Counted from the first letter of the stretch, positions 15,978 to 24,495 are shown. The stretch: DNA of 34,699 bases from Gammaproteobacteria bacterium (GCA_020851775.1 JADZCB010000444.1:1-34699), one strand, 5' to 3'. Notes: a model not told the origin generated them from the sequence alone. Numbers and translations: made by a program.

Positions 15978-17149
15978 GCCACGGCTCCGAAGCGCGTCCG
16001 AGACCACGAGGCGATGCGCTGCACCGCCTCGTCGAGCAGCTCGGGCTGACCCTTGAAGTAATGGTTCGCACCGCGGATCACGAGCATTTCGCGGTCCGCA
16101 CTCGCGCAGGCGCGGAAGATGCGGCCAATGTCGGGCTGGGGCACGGCGTCGTCGGCGCTGTGCTCGATCGCGAGCAGCGGCACGTCGATCTGCGCGGCAC
16201 ATGCCTCGCTGTCGGCGCGAGAATCGTCGATCGACCATTGGGACAGCCACGAGCGCAGCGTGCAGAAGCGGGCCAGGCCCACCGGACCGCTGTTGGCGGT
16301 CTCGGGCACGCCCAGATAGCAGGTACCGATCGGCCGATCGTTCGGCTCGATGCTCGCGTCGAGGAAGCGCGGTTCGGCTAGCGTGCGGTGCACGACGAAG
16401 CCGCGTTCGAGCTCGGCGCCGCCACGCTCCCGCAGCATGTGCAGCGTTTCGCGCACGCGGGTGGTGACGCGCCGCACGCGCTGCTCCTGGGCCGCGCGGT
16501 AGGCCCGCAGCCAATCAGCAGGGTAGGGCGGACGCACTGGCAGCGCGGGTGAGTAGAGGTCGAACTCGGGGTCACGGTCGTCGGGGTTCGCTTCGTCGCG
16601 TACCGACGGGTCGATCCAGTCGCAAAGCGTGCGCGCCCGCGACAGATGGGCCGCCTCGACGACGAGGCCGTCGGCGATGGGCAGCCTCGCGGCGACGAGG
16701 TCCACCGCGTCCCCTGCCGGGGTCGCGCGGATCGTCGGCCGCTCGGCCTGCGACTGGTAGAACAGTACTAGCGACCCGCCGCCGGACCAACCGAGCAGCA
16801 CGACCTTGCGATACCCGAGCCGCTCCCGGGCGTGGCGGATGCAGGCGCCGAGGTCGAGCGCGACCTTCTCGAAGATCAGCGGCGCATCGTTCTTCACGTA
16901 GCGGCTGCCCATGCACAGCACGTGGTGTCCGGCGGCCGCGAGTGCCGACGGCAGCGGGAGCAGCTGCAAGGTCGTGCTCGGGTGCATCATCAGGAACAGC
17001 GTGCCGTCGCGGCCGGTGTCGCCCGCCGGACGAATCAGCACGCCTTCGAGGTTGATCGTGCCCTGACTGCCGACGAAGCCATAGGTCTCGGTGTAGCGAG
17101 TCTGTTCCTCGAAGGCGACGTGAATCCAGCGGGTTTCGATCGGGAGCAT
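15974..17149 (-). CDS. Alpha/beta-hydrolase-fold protein
   Basis: A 391-residue alpha/beta hydrolase. The nucleophile elbow is GWSGGGS at about residues 120-126, with the Ser as nucleophile. The acid is probably in EHSADDAVPQPD and the general base is the His in GANHYFKGQ, completing a triad. An oxyanion-type stretch MMHPSTTLQ lies near residue 55. It is longer than simple esterases because of a helical insertion after the elbow (about residues 130-270). There is no signal peptide, so it should act in the cytoplasm. In this operon it could hydrolyse an ester, lactone or thioester, or cleave a C-C bond; sequence alone does not decide. The ATG at 17149 lies 26 bases after the upstream dehydrogenase. 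Confidence 0.8.
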   Translation of the reverse strand: MLPIETRWIHVAFEEQTRYTETYGFVGSQGTINLEGVLIRPAGDTGRDGTLFLMMHPSTTLQLLPLPSALAAAGHHVLCMGSRYVKNDAPLIFEKVALDLGACIRHARERLGYRKVVLLGWSGGGSLVLFYQSQAERPTIRATPAGDAVDLVAARLPIADGLVVEAAHLSRARTLCDWIDPSVRDEANPDDRDPEFDLYSPALPVRPPYPADWLRAYRAAQEQRVRRVTTRVRETLHMLRERGGAELERGFVVHRTLAEPRFLDASIEPNDRPIGTCYLGVPETANSGPVGLARFCTLRSWLSQWSIDDSRADSEACAAQIDVPLLAIEHSADDAVPQPDIGRIFRACASADREMLVIRGANHYFKGQPELLDEAVQRIASWSRTRFGAVA

Positions 17150-17175
17150 GTTCAGTCTTGCGTCGGAGGTTCGCG

Positions 17176-18309
17176 TCAGAAGCCGAGGAGCGTCGCCACG
17201 CGGTCGGCGTGCAGGTGCCGGTCGCCGAGGAGTGTCCCGGCCACGCGCGCGCGCTTCAGGTACAGGCCGACGTCGAGTTCGTCCGTCATGCCGATGCCAC
17301 CGTGCATCTGCACCGCCTCGTCGGTCGCCCGTTCGGCCGCGTCGCCGGCCTTGGCCTTGGCGACCGATGCGAACAGAGCAGCACGCGGGTCGCCGAGGTC
17401 GCGCAGGCGCGCCGCCTTCACGACCGTCGACTGCGCGAGCTCGATCTGGCCGTGCAGTTGCGCCGCGCGGTGCTGCAGCGCCTGAAAACTGCCGATCGCG
17501 TGGCCGAACTGGCGGCGCCGCTTGAGGTACGTCACGGTGCGCTCGAATGCCTCGCGCGCGATGCCGACGAGTTCGGCCGCGAGCGCGATGCGGCCGGCGT
17601 CGAGCACGTCGTCGATGATCGGCCCGGCGCCGTCGACCGGACCGATCGCGGTGTCGGTCGCGACGCGCACGCCGTCGAAGGTCACGCGAGCGGCGTTGCG
17701 GCTGTCGATCATGTCCTGGCGCCGGACCGAGACGCCCGGCCGATCGGCCTCGACAAGGAACAGGCTCAGTCCCGCAGCGTCGCCTGGCCTTCCCGACGTG
17801 CGCGCCAGCACAACGAACGCGTCGGCGACGTGCCCGTCGACGACGAGCGTCTTCTCGCCGCGCAGCACGTGAACCTCACCGCTGCGCTCGGCCGAGAGCG
17901 CGGTCGAGGCCGGGGCGTGGCGGCGCCCCTCGTCGACAGCCAGCGCCACGATCGCCTCTCCCTCCGCAATGCGAGGGAGCCAGCACCGCTGCGCGCTCGC
18001 CAGCGCCGAGCGCAACGCGGTCGCGCCCAGGACGGCGCTCGACAGGAACGGCGAGGTCGACAGGTGCCGTCCGAAGCTGGCGCACAACAGCCCTGCGCCG
18101 ACGTGACCGAACGCCGACCCGCCATGCGCTTCGTCGACGAGCACCCCGGCGTACCCCAGACGAGCCATCTCGTGCCAGACACCACGGTCGAAGCCGGTGT
18201 CGTCGCGCCCGTCGCGCAAGCGACGCAAATGCTTCGTCGACGCAAATCTCGCGAGGAAGTCGTCGGCACTGCGTGCCAGCATCACTTCGTCGTCGGTGTA
18301 GGCCAGCAT
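17176..18309 (-). CDS. Acyl-CoA dehydrogenase-like subunit (short type)
   Basis: A 377-residue acyl-CoA dehydrogenase homologue. It has the N-terminal helical domain (YTDDEVMLARSADDFLARFA), a divergent beta domain, and the C-terminal helical domain with RRRQFGHAIGSFQALQHRAA and QMHGGIGMTDELDVGLYLKR. The C-terminus ends ARVAGTLLGDRHLHADRVAT and lacks the Tyr-Glu-Gly-Thr type loop where the catalytic Glu normally sits. Such divergent members often form alpha/beta heteromers with a second, catalytically complete dehydrogenase, as known for steroid side-chain dehydrogenases; the gene just upstream fits that partner. The ATG at 18309, with AAGGGA before it, is preferred to a longer reading that is not family-like. 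Confidence 0.85.
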   Translation of the reverse strand: MLAYTDDEVMLARSADDFLARFASTKHLRRLRDGRDDTGFDRGVWHEMARLGYAGVLVDEAHGGSAFGHVGAGLLCASFGRHLSTSPFLSSAVLGATALRSALASAQRCWLPRIAEGEAIVALAVDEGRRHAPASTALSAERSGEVHVLRGEKTLVVDGHVADAFVVLARTSGRPGDAAGLSLFLVEADRPGVSVRRQDMIDSRNAARVTFDGVRVATDTAIGPVDGAGPIIDDVLDAGRIALAAELVGIAREAFERTVTYLKRRRQFGHAIGSFQALQHRAAQLHGQIELAQSTVVKAARLRDLGDPRAALFASVAKAKAGDAAERATDEAVQMHGGIGMTDELDVGLYLKRARVAGTLLGDRHLHADRVATLLGF

Positions 18310-18320
18310 GGAGTCCCTTC

Positions 18321-19529
18321 TCACTCGGCCGGCAGGTCGAGCAGCCGCTTGGCGACGATGTTCAGCATCACCTCGGCCGTGCCACCCTCGATCGAGTTCG
18401 CCTTCGCGCGCAGCCACGCCGGCGCAACCTCGCCACCATCGCTGCGCACGAAGTCCCAGCGCAGGCCGTCGGCGCCGGACGCCTCCAGGATCAGCGTCTG
18501 GCGGCGCTGGTTCAGCTCGGCGTTGCAGTACTTCAGGATCGACGAGCGGTCGCCGATCTCGTGGCCGTGCGCGGCGTCCTCGACATAGCGCTCGATCGTC
18601 GCCGTCAAGGCGAGTGCGTCGATCTCGGCCCGCGCCACGCGATCGCGCAGGATCGGGTCGACGATGCGCCCTTTGGCGTCGCCGGCGAGCTCCTGCACCA
18701 CCTGCCATAGCGGCCGCCCGTCGTGCAGTCCGCGGGCGCGGCCGGCGATCATCTCGCGCTCCTGCGTCAGCAGGTACTTCGCGACCGTCCAGCCGCCGTT
18801 CTCGGCGCCGATCAGGTTCGCCTTCGGCACCTCGACGTTCTCGAAGAACGTCTCGCAAAACGGCGACTTGCCCGAGATCAGCTTGATCGGCCGGGTCGTG
18901 ACGCCTGGGGTGTGCATGTCGAACACGACGAACGAGAGGCCGCGGTGTTTCGGCGCTGTGGCATCCGTGCGCACGAGGCAGAAGATCCAGTCGGCCTGAT
19001 CGGCGTAGCTAGTCCAGATCTTCTGGCCGTTGACGACGTAGCGGTCGCCGCGGTCTTCCGCGCGTGTGCGCAGCGCCACCAGGTCGGAGCCAGCGTCCGG
19101 CTCGGAGTAGCCCTGGCACCAGCGGATCTCGCCGCGGGCGATCGGCGGCAGGTACCTTCGCTTCTGTTCGTCGGTGCCGAACTTCAGCAGCGCCGGGCCG
19201 AGCATCCAGATGCCGAAGCTCTCCAGCGGCGATCGTGCGCCGATGCGTTCCATCTCGTCGTCGAACACCTGGACCTGCGCCGACGACATCCCGGCACCGC
19301 CATAGGCGCGCGGCCAGCCGGGGACGGTCAGGCCTTCGGCGGCCGCGGCGTTGAGCCACTGGCGCTGCGCGTCGGACCTGAACGTCCAGCGCCTTCCGCC
19401 CCAGCAGATGTCGTCTTCGCCGTGTGCCGGCGAGCGCATCTCGGGCGGGCAGTGGCGCTCAAGCCAGGCGCGGATCTGCGCGCGGAACGTCTGCGGGTCG
19501 TCGGCGAACTCGGTCATCGAACCGTCCAT
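18321..19529 (-). CDS. Acyl-CoA dehydrogenase (partner subunit)
   Basis: An acyl-CoA dehydrogenase of about 402 residues. Landmarks are WPRAYGGAGMSSAQVQVFDD, the flavin motif CQGYSEPDAGSDLVALRTRA, GQKIWTSYADQADWIFCLVR and the C-terminal ANSIEGGTAEVMLNIVAKRL. The Glu in SIEGGT is close to the classical base position but one residue earlier than in IYEGT. The ORF can start at ATG 19529 or at ATG 19517; I give the longer form, with the shorter (MTEFADDPQTF) equally possible. It is 11 bases upstream of the shorter dehydrogenase and probably forms a complex with it. The role is alpha,beta-dehydrogenation of an acyl-CoA whose structure is unknown. Confidence 0.88.
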   Translation of the reverse strand: MDGSMTEFADDPQTFRAQIRAWLERHCPPEMRSPAHGEDDICWGGRRWTFRSDAQRQWLNAAAAEGLTVPGWPRAYGGAGMSSAQVQVFDDEMERIGARSPLESFGIWMLGPALLKFGTDEQKRRYLPPIARGEIRWCQGYSEPDAGSDLVALRTRAEDRGDRYVVNGQKIWTSYADQADWIFCLVRTDATAPKHRGLSFVVFDMHTPGVTTRPIKLISGKSPFCETFFENVEVPKANLIGAENGGWTVAKYLLTQEREMIAGRARGLHDGRPLWQVVQELAGDAKGRIVDPILRDRVARAEIDALALTATIERYVEDAAHGHEIGDRSSILKYCNAELNQRRQTLILEASGADGLRWDFVRSDGGEVAPAWLRAKANSIEGGTAEVMLNIVAKRLLDLPAE

Positions 19530-19543
19530 CACTCCGGCCAGGC

Positions 19544-20116
19544 TCAGCGCGCCACCATGTCGTAGACGACGCTGATCACCGTGCCGCCGCTCGGCTGGCT
19601 GAAGTCGCCTGCGAGTTCGCCGGCGAGCGCGACGACCGACGTCGTCGTCACGCCGGCGGCGACTAGCCGGCGCAGGGCCGCATCTTCCGAGCGTGCGCTC
19701 AGGCCGCCGCAGGCATCCTCCACGACCAGCACGCGGTACCCGTTCGCGGTTGCGGACAGGCTCAGCAGCTGAACGGCGATCTCGGTCGCAATGCCCGAAA
19801 CGAGGATCGTCTTGCGACCCGTGCGCTCGATCGCTTCGCGGATCCCGGCGTTAGCCCACGAGTCCGGTGTCGTGCGCTGCAGCGGCTTCGCGTCGATCGC
19901 GGCCAGTTCGGGAATCAGCCGTGCCGGCCCGCCGCCGTGGTCGGGCAGCACCGACAGGATTACCGGCAGGTTCAGCGTCTTCGCGAGCTTGACCAGGCCG
20001 CGCACGCCGCGGCGCAGGTCGTCCTTGTCGATCGTAAGGTCGAGATCGATAATGCCGGCCTGCAGGTCGGCGAACACGATCAGCACGTCGCTCGGTGACA
20101 TCTTGGGATCGTTCAT
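19544..20116 (-). CDS. Isochorismatase-fold protein lacking the usual catalytic Cys
   Basis: A 190-residue protein of the cysteine-hydrolase (isochorismatase/YcaC/nicotinamidase) fold. The catalytic Asp is present at residue 17 (VFADLQAGIID). The segment PDSWANAGIREAIERTGRKT followed by ILVSGIATE aligns well with YcaC. The nucleophile position reads GIATEIAVQ, with Ala114 where YcaC-like enzymes have Cys. Either this is a subgroup with another chemistry or a non-catalytic role, or the family is one of the known Cys-less isochorismatase-like sets. GGAG precedes the ATG at 20116, and the gene sits between the acyl-CoA ligase and dehydrogenase genes. A hydrolase function should not be assumed. 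Confidence 0.8.
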   Translation of the reverse strand: MNDPKMSPSDVLIVFADLQAGIIDLDLTIDKDDLRRGVRGLVKLAKTLNLPVILSVLPDHGGGPARLIPELAAIDAKPLQRTTPDSWANAGIREAIERTGRKTILVSGIATEIAVQLLSLSATANGYRVLVVEDACGGLSARSEDAALRRLVAAGVTTTSVVALAGELAGDFSQPSGGTVISVVYDMVAR

Positions 20117-20152
20117 GGGGGTCTCCGGGTCGGGTGGATGAGCCTCGCGTGA

Positions 20153-21754
20153 TCACGCCTCGCGGGCGATCTCGCGCAGCCGGGTCTTCAGGACCTTGCC
20201 GCTCGCATTGCGCGGCAGCTGGTCGACAAAACGGACGGCGCGTGGCACCTTGTAGTTCGCCATGCGCTCGCGCGCCCAGGCGATCAGCTCGGCTTCGGCA
20301 GGCGGCGCGCCACGCGCGACGACGAAGGCCAGGCCAACCTCGCCGAGGCGCTCGTCGGGCATGCCGATGACGGACACCTCGGCGATCGCCTCGTGCCGCA
20401 TCAGCATGTTCTCGATCTCCGCCGGGTAGGCGTTGAAGCCACCGACGATGTACATGTCCTTCAGACGACCGACGATGCTGAGATTGCCGCGCGCGTCCAG
20501 CGCACCCAGGTCGCCTGTCAGCAGCCAGCCGTCGGGGGTCAGCGTGCGTGCGGTCGCCTCCGGCTCCTCGAAGTAGGCGTCCATCACGTTGTAGCCGCGC
20601 ACCCGGATCTCGCCGGTCGTGCCGGCGGGTACCGGCGTTCCGTCCGGCCCAAAGATCGCGACCTCGACGCCCGGCACCGCACGGCCGCTGGTTTCGCACA
20701 GCGTCGTCGTACCGTCGCCCGGGCGGGTCATCGTCGCCAGGCCCGAGCATTCCGTCAGGCCGTACCCGGTCAGGATGGTCTCGAAGCCGAACTCGGTGCG
20801 GATGCGGTCGATCAGTGCGGGGGGCAGTGTGGTTGCGCCGGTGATGCAGATGCGCAGCGAGCGCAGGTCGAGGGTCGGCCGCTCGGGACGTGCCAGTAGC
20901 GCGAGGTAGATGGTCGGCGGGCCGGGCAGGATCGTGAGCCGCTCGCGGGCGACCAGCGAGAGCACCCGCTCGGGATCGAACACCGCCATCGGATAGATGG
21001 CGGCGCCGAACATCATCGACAGCAGCCAGCCGAGCTTGTAGCCGAGCGCGTGGAAGAACGGGTTGACGCCCAGCATGCGGTCGCCGGGCCGCAGCCCGCC
21101 GAGCGCGCCGAAGTCGTGGAAGGCGCGCAGGTTCTGCCCGTGGCGGCCGACGACGCCGCGCGGATGGCCGGTCGTTCCGGAGGTGAACATGATGTCGGAG
21201 ACGTCGTCGGGGCCGACGGCGAGGGTCAGCGCGGCGACGCGCCCGGGTGCGACCGTCGCGCCGTCCTCGAGCAGCCGGTCCCACGAACCGCCGCGCGCGA
21301 CCGGCACGTCGTCGAACGTGACGATGCCGACCGGGGCGTCGCCGCACGCCTGTTCGAGCATCGCCACGTAGTCTTGGTCGAGGAAGCGACCTTGCACGAA
21401 GGCGAGCTTCGGGTGCGCGCGGCCGACGATGTATCGCACCTCGTCGACACGGAAGCGGGTGTTCAGCGGCACGATCGCCGCGCCGACGCTCTGCGCCGCG
21501 ACCGCGGCGACGATCCACTTCCAGCTGTTCGGCGCCCAGATGGCGACGCGGTCACCGGGTTCGATGCCGCGCGCGACCAGCCCGCGCGCGGCTTGCAGCA
21601 CACGATCGGCGAGTTCGGCGTAGCTCAGCCAGTCCGCGCCGTCGACGACCGCCGGTGCCGCGCCGTGGCGGCGCGAGGCGTCCTCCAGCAGGTGGGGGAT
21701 GCTGCGCCAGGCGACTCCCGGCGGAGCCGTCTCCGCCGGTGAGGACGGCTTCAC
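20153..21754 (-). CDS. Acyl-CoA synthetase (AMP-forming), ANL superfamily
   Basis: A 533-residue adenylate-forming acyl-CoA ligase that activates a carboxylic acid with ATP and CoA. The P-loop FTSGTTGHPRGVV is at residues 190-202 (Arg in place of the usual Lys). Motif A5 is TGYGLTECSG, followed by GWLLTGDLG, GRLKDMYIVGGFNAYPAEIE and the adenylation Lys in NASGK (residue 520). The start is GTG at 21754, which overlaps the enoyl-CoA hydratase stop (GTGA); longer readings upstream belong to another frame. It is probably the entry enzyme of this operon's CoA pathway. FadD3-, cyclohexanecarboxylate- and benzoate-type ligases are all alternatives. Confidence 0.9.
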   Translation of the reverse strand: MKPSSPAETAPPGVAWRSIPHLLEDASRRHGAAPAVVDGADWLSYAELADRVLQAARGLVARGIEPGDRVAIWAPNSWKWIVAAVAAQSVGAAIVPLNTRFRVDEVRYIVGRAHPKLAFVQGRFLDQDYVAMLEQACGDAPVGIVTFDDVPVARGGSWDRLLEDGATVAPGRVAALTLAVGPDDVSDIMFTSGTTGHPRGVVGRHGQNLRAFHDFGALGGLRPGDRMLGVNPFFHALGYKLGWLLSMMFGAAIYPMAVFDPERVLSLVARERLTILPGPPTIYLALLARPERPTLDLRSLRICITGATTLPPALIDRIRTEFGFETILTGYGLTECSGLATMTRPGDGTTTLCETSGRAVPGVEVAIFGPDGTPVPAGTTGEIRVRGYNVMDAYFEEPEATARTLTPDGWLLTGDLGALDARGNLSIVGRLKDMYIVGGFNAYPAEIENMLMRHEAIAEVSVIGMPDERLGEVGLAFVVARGAPPAEAELIAWARERMANYKVPRAVRFVDQLPRNASGKVLKTRLREIAREA

Positions 21755-22671
21755 TCGCGGCCCCCTGCCGCCGCGCCGCCGGCAGCATGCAGCCTGACCA
21801 TGCCGTCGCCGAACGGCGCATCCCGGTTGCGCAACGCTTCCTTCAGACCGTGCTGTGCAAGGTCGGCGGCGAACTGCGCACGGCGCGGGCCGTTGGCGGT
21901 GTGCGAGCGTGCGTTCATCTCGACCGCCATGCGCTGCAGCGACCGCGCACCGGCGAGTTCCATGGCGACGTTGACGATGCGCTTCTGCGTCGTCAGCAGT
22001 TCGTGGTCGACGTGGGTCAGGCGCAGCGCAAGTTCGTCGACGACGTCGTCGAGCCGGTCTGCCGGCACCGCGTCCATCACGAGCCCGATGCGCGCGGCGT
22101 CGCGGCCCCAGACGCAGTCGCCACTCAGCAGCAGGCGCTTGGCCCACTGCGGACCTACGTGATAAAACCACATGTTATTCGGCGCCGTGCCGTTCGCGCG
22201 CGTGGCGGGGAATCCGATGCGCGCGTCGTCGGCGGCGACGACCAGGTCGCACATCAGCGCGAGGTCCGTGCCGCCGGCCAGGCAGTTCCCGTGGACCTTG
22301 CAGATGATCGGCTTGTGGACGTCGAACAGCACAGTCGTCAGCGCCTGCGTGCGTTCCAGCTGCCAGGCGTCGTCGTCGAGCGTGTCGCCGACCGAGCGGT
22401 AGCGGGCCCTCTCCGCCGTCGCCTCGGCCGAATCGCCGCCGCCGTAGACGTTGGAGAAGTCGTAGCCTGCGCAGAAGTCCTTGCCCGCCCCGTCGAGCAC
22501 GATGACATTGACGTCGACGAGATCGTCGGCCTCGAGCATCGCGTCGTGCAGCTCGCGCATCATCGGCTCGTGCAGCGCGTTGCGCTTGGCCGGGCGGTTC
22601 AGCGTGATGCGGGCGATCTTGTCGCGTACCGCGAACGCGATGTGTTCCGCCGAGCGGATCCACTTGGCCAT
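21751..22671 (-). CDS. Enoyl-CoA hydratase/isomerase family protein
   Basis: A 306-residue crotonase-fold protein. The N-terminal IARITLNRPAKRNALHEPMM, the CoA-binding FCAGYDFSNVYGGGDS and the oxyanion-hole region KVHGNCLAGGTDLALMCDLV are clear. The second catalytic Glu region (usually GxPE) reads IGFPATRANGTAPN, so a classical two-Glu hydratase mechanism is not evident; isomerase, ring-opening hydrolase or thioesterase-type reactions are possible. It starts at ATG 22671, three bases after the GntR stop, and overlaps the ligase gene. It should act on an acyl-CoA made by the ligase and dehydrogenases of the same operon. Confidence 0.88.
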   Translation of the reverse strand: MAKWIRSAEHIAFAVRDKIARITLNRPAKRNALHEPMMRELHDAMLEADDLVDVNVIVLDGAGKDFCAGYDFSNVYGGGDSAEATAERARYRSVGDTLDDDAWQLERTQALTTVLFDVHKPIICKVHGNCLAGGTDLALMCDLVVAADDARIGFPATRANGTAPNNMWFYHVGPQWAKRLLLSGDCVWGRDAARIGLVMDAVPADRLDDVVDELALRLTHVDHELLTTQKRIVNVAMELAGARSLQRMAVEMNARSHTANGPRRAQFAADLAQHGLKEALRNRDAPFGDGMVRLHAAGGAAAGGRE

Positions 22672-22674
22672 CGT

Positions 22675-23475
22675 TCATCGCCTCCTTGTGCGAGTCGCGG
22701 GGGCGCCCGACTTGGCGCGCGTCTTGCCCGGCGCGGCCTTCGTGCCCGCCGGCTCCGCCGCCTCGTGGCGCGAGCCGTCGGCGATGAACTGCGAACGCAG
22801 CGTCACCCGGTGGGCCGCGCACAGATGGCTGCGCATCACGGAGCCGGCCCAGGTCGCGTCGTGGTTCTCGAACGCGGCGACGAGCTCCCGGTGGTGCTCC
22901 ATGCTGCGAAGCAGCTCTTCCTTGCTGTAGGTCGCGAAGGTCCGCATCACCATCGACATGTCCACCAGCCTGTGCAGGATGTGCGTCAGCCGCGGCTGGC
23001 CGCACTCCTCCAGGATCAGGCGGTGGAACGCGTCGTTCAGCGTCGTCAGGGCGTCCACCCGCCCCGCCGCGGGGTTCGCGGCCGCGTCTTCCATCTGGTG
23101 CGCGAGCTCGCGCAGGCGCGCGATCGCGTCGGGCCCGATGCGCTGCGCCGCATGCTCGCAGGCGTGGCTCTCGAGCAGCACGCGCAGGTTGAACACCTCG
23201 TCGACATCGTCGCGCGTCCAGGAGGCGACGAACGCACCGCGGTTGGCGTGCTGCTCGACCAGCCCCTCGACCTGCAGGCGGCGCAGCGCCTCGCGCACCG
23301 GCGTTCGGCTGACGCCGAGCGACGCGGCGAGGGATTCGGTCGACAGGTGTGTGCCGCCGGGATATTCGCCGCTGATGATGCGCTTGCGCACGCTGCGATA
23401 GACGAGCGACTCGGCGTCGCTTGCCGCATCGCGCTCGGGGTCGGGCGGGGCGCCGTGGCTTCGGAGATCGTCCAT
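22675..23475 (-). CDS. GntR-family regulator, FadR/FCD subfamily
   Basis: A 266-residue regulator. The winged helix-turn-helix spans about residues 25-95 (YRSVRKRIISGEYPGGTHLS, then LAASLGVSRTPVREALRRLQ). The C-terminal all-helical FCD domain carries likely metal/ligand residues: Asp and His in LNDAFHRLIL, His in HHRELVAAFE and His in SHLCAAHRV. A basic Ala/Lys/Arg-rich tail (last 30 residues) is unusual. The ATG at 23475 overlaps the SDR stop by one base. As part of the leftward operon it is probably autoregulated; the repeated element at 24345 and 24421 is its candidate operator. FCD regulators are usually repressors released by a carboxylate or acyl-CoA intermediate. Confidence 0.93.
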   Translation of the reverse strand: MDDLRSHGAPPDPERDAASDAESLVYRSVRKRIISGEYPGGTHLSTESLAASLGVSRTPVREALRRLQVEGLVEQHANRGAFVASWTRDDVDEVFNLRVLLESHACEHAAQRIGPDAIARLRELAHQMEDAAANPAAGRVDALTTLNDAFHRLILEECGQPRLTHILHRLVDMSMVMRTFATYSKEELLRSMEHHRELVAAFENHDATWAGSVMRSHLCAAHRVTLRSQFIADGSRHEAAEPAGTKAAPGKTRAKSGAPATRTRRR

Positions 23476-24251
23476 CAGCGAATCACCTCGAAGTTGCCGT
23501 CCAGGCTGATCGTTTGGCCGCTGACGCTGCGACCTTGCGGCGACAGCAGATAGATCGCCAGAGCGGCGATCTCCCGAGGCTTGACGGTGCGGCGCAGCGA
23601 GATGTCGGCGAGGAAGCCGGCCTCGACGTCGGCTTCGCTCTTGCCGGTCGCTGCGGCGCGAGCCTGGATCACCGAGCGGATGCGCGGCCCGTCGACGAGC
23701 CCGGGCAGGATCGCGTTCACGCGGATGTCGGCCGGGCCGAGTTCCATCGCCCAGGTCTTCGTCAGCCCGATGACGGCCCACTTGGAGCCGACGTAGGCCG
23801 AGCGCAGCGGGAAGCCCAGCCGGCCGGCGACCGACGACAGGTTCACGATCGAGCCGCCGCCGGCGCGCCGCAGGTGCGGCACGGCGGCGCGGGTGCAAAA
23901 AAACGTGCCGTGGACATTGACGTCGTAGGTGCGCATCCAAGCGACGCTGTCGGTGGCCTCGATGGGCGCGGTCGGGCCCGAGATGCCTGCGTTGTTGACC
24001 AGGGCGTCGAGGCCGCCGAGGCGCTCCGCGGCCGCGTCGACCATGCGGGCCACGGCGCCCTCGTCGCTGACGTCGCAGAGCGCGGTTCCGATCTCGGGGC
24101 GCTCGGCCGCGAACGTGGCGAGCCTGTCGGCGTTGATGTCGCAGACCTGCACGTGCGCGCCTGCCTCGGCGAGCGCGCGGGCGATCTCGGCGCCAATGCC
24201 GGAGGCGCCCGCACTGACGAGGACGCGACGCCCGGCGCAATCGAAGTTCAT
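23475..24251 (-). CDS. Short-chain dehydrogenase/reductase (SDR)
   Basis: A 258-residue NAD(P)-dependent classical SDR. The cofactor loop is SAGASGIGAEIA near residue 15, followed by ALVNNAGISG, the catalytic Ser in IVNLSSVAGRLG and the Tyr/Lys pair in YVGSK. An acidic residue after the second strand (VCDINADR) favours NAD over NADP. The C-terminus is typical (GRSVSGQTISLDGNFEV). The ATG at 24251, preceded by a run of G's, is preferred to a 322-residue upstream reading. First gene of the leftward operon. It probably oxidises a hydroxyacyl-CoA or alcohol intermediate. Confidence 0.92.
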   Translation of the reverse strand: MNFDCAGRRVLVSAGASGIGAEIARALAEAGAHVQVCDINADRLATFAAERPEIGTALCDVSDEGAVARMVDAAAERLGGLDALVNNAGISGPTAPIEATDSVAWMRTYDVNVHGTFFCTRAAVPHLRRAGGGSIVNLSSVAGRLGFPLRSAYVGSKWAVIGLTKTWAMELGPADIRVNAILPGLVDGPRIRSVIQARAAATGKSEADVEAGFLADISLRRTVKPREIAALAIYLLSPQGRSVSGQTISLDGNFEVIR

Positions 24252-24344
24252 CGAACCCCCAAGGGAAGTACCTGCCTGACAACTGCCTCCGACGGATCGA
24301 CGGAGCACGGGCGGGAGCGTTGCATGAGATGGATCCAGAGTCAA

Positions 24345-24357
24345 TGATTGGATACAA
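24345..24357. promoter_or_regulatory. Candidate FCD-GntR operator, copy 1
   Basis: TGATTGGATACAA contains TTGGATACAA (24348-24357), whose two strands share TTG-N-AT-N-CAA, close to the TTGTATACAA-like palindromes bound by FadR-subfamily regulators. The first 12 bases recur exactly at 24421. The GntR/FCD gene is the second gene of the adjacent operon. Confidence 0.5.
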
Positions 24358-24420
24358 AAAAGAGGAAACTCGAAGGGAGCTCGCAGGAGATAAGTACAAG
24401 CCCGCATGGTTGAGTTGGCC

Positions 24421-24433
24421 TGATTGGATACAG
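24421..24433. promoter_or_regulatory. Candidate FCD-GntR operator, copy 2
   Basis: TGATTGGATACAG repeats the first 12 bases of the element at 24345 in the same orientation, 76 bases further on. The palindromic core differs only in its last base. It lies about 60 bases before the NIPSNAP-like start, so it may control the rightward operon. Confidence 0.5.
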
Positions 24434-24495
24434 TTGTCGTCAAACGGTGTTTTAGAGCCGTCGATCCGCACAGTGCCTTCGACGAAGGAAGGAAC

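Larger units (their letters stand above)
24252..24495. promoter_or_regulatory. Divergent promoter region between the two island operons
   Basis: A 244-base interval between the divergent SDR and NIPSNAP-like starts, clearly richer in A+T around 24340-24440 than the coding DNA. It holds two copies of TGATTGGATACA and a TACAAAAAAGAGG stretch. Both operons should be transcribed from here. No definite -35/-10 boxes are assigned. Confidence 0.6.

Noticed and set aside
17158-18588. 476-codon plus-strand open frame opposite the acyl-CoA dehydrogenases
   Set aside because: Low-complexity Arg/Ala/Val composition and complete overlap with a real gene on the other strand.
21655-23553. 632-codon plus-strand open frame opposite the hydratase and GntR genes
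   Set aside because: It spans three real minus-strand genes without any family signal; rejected as a shadow.
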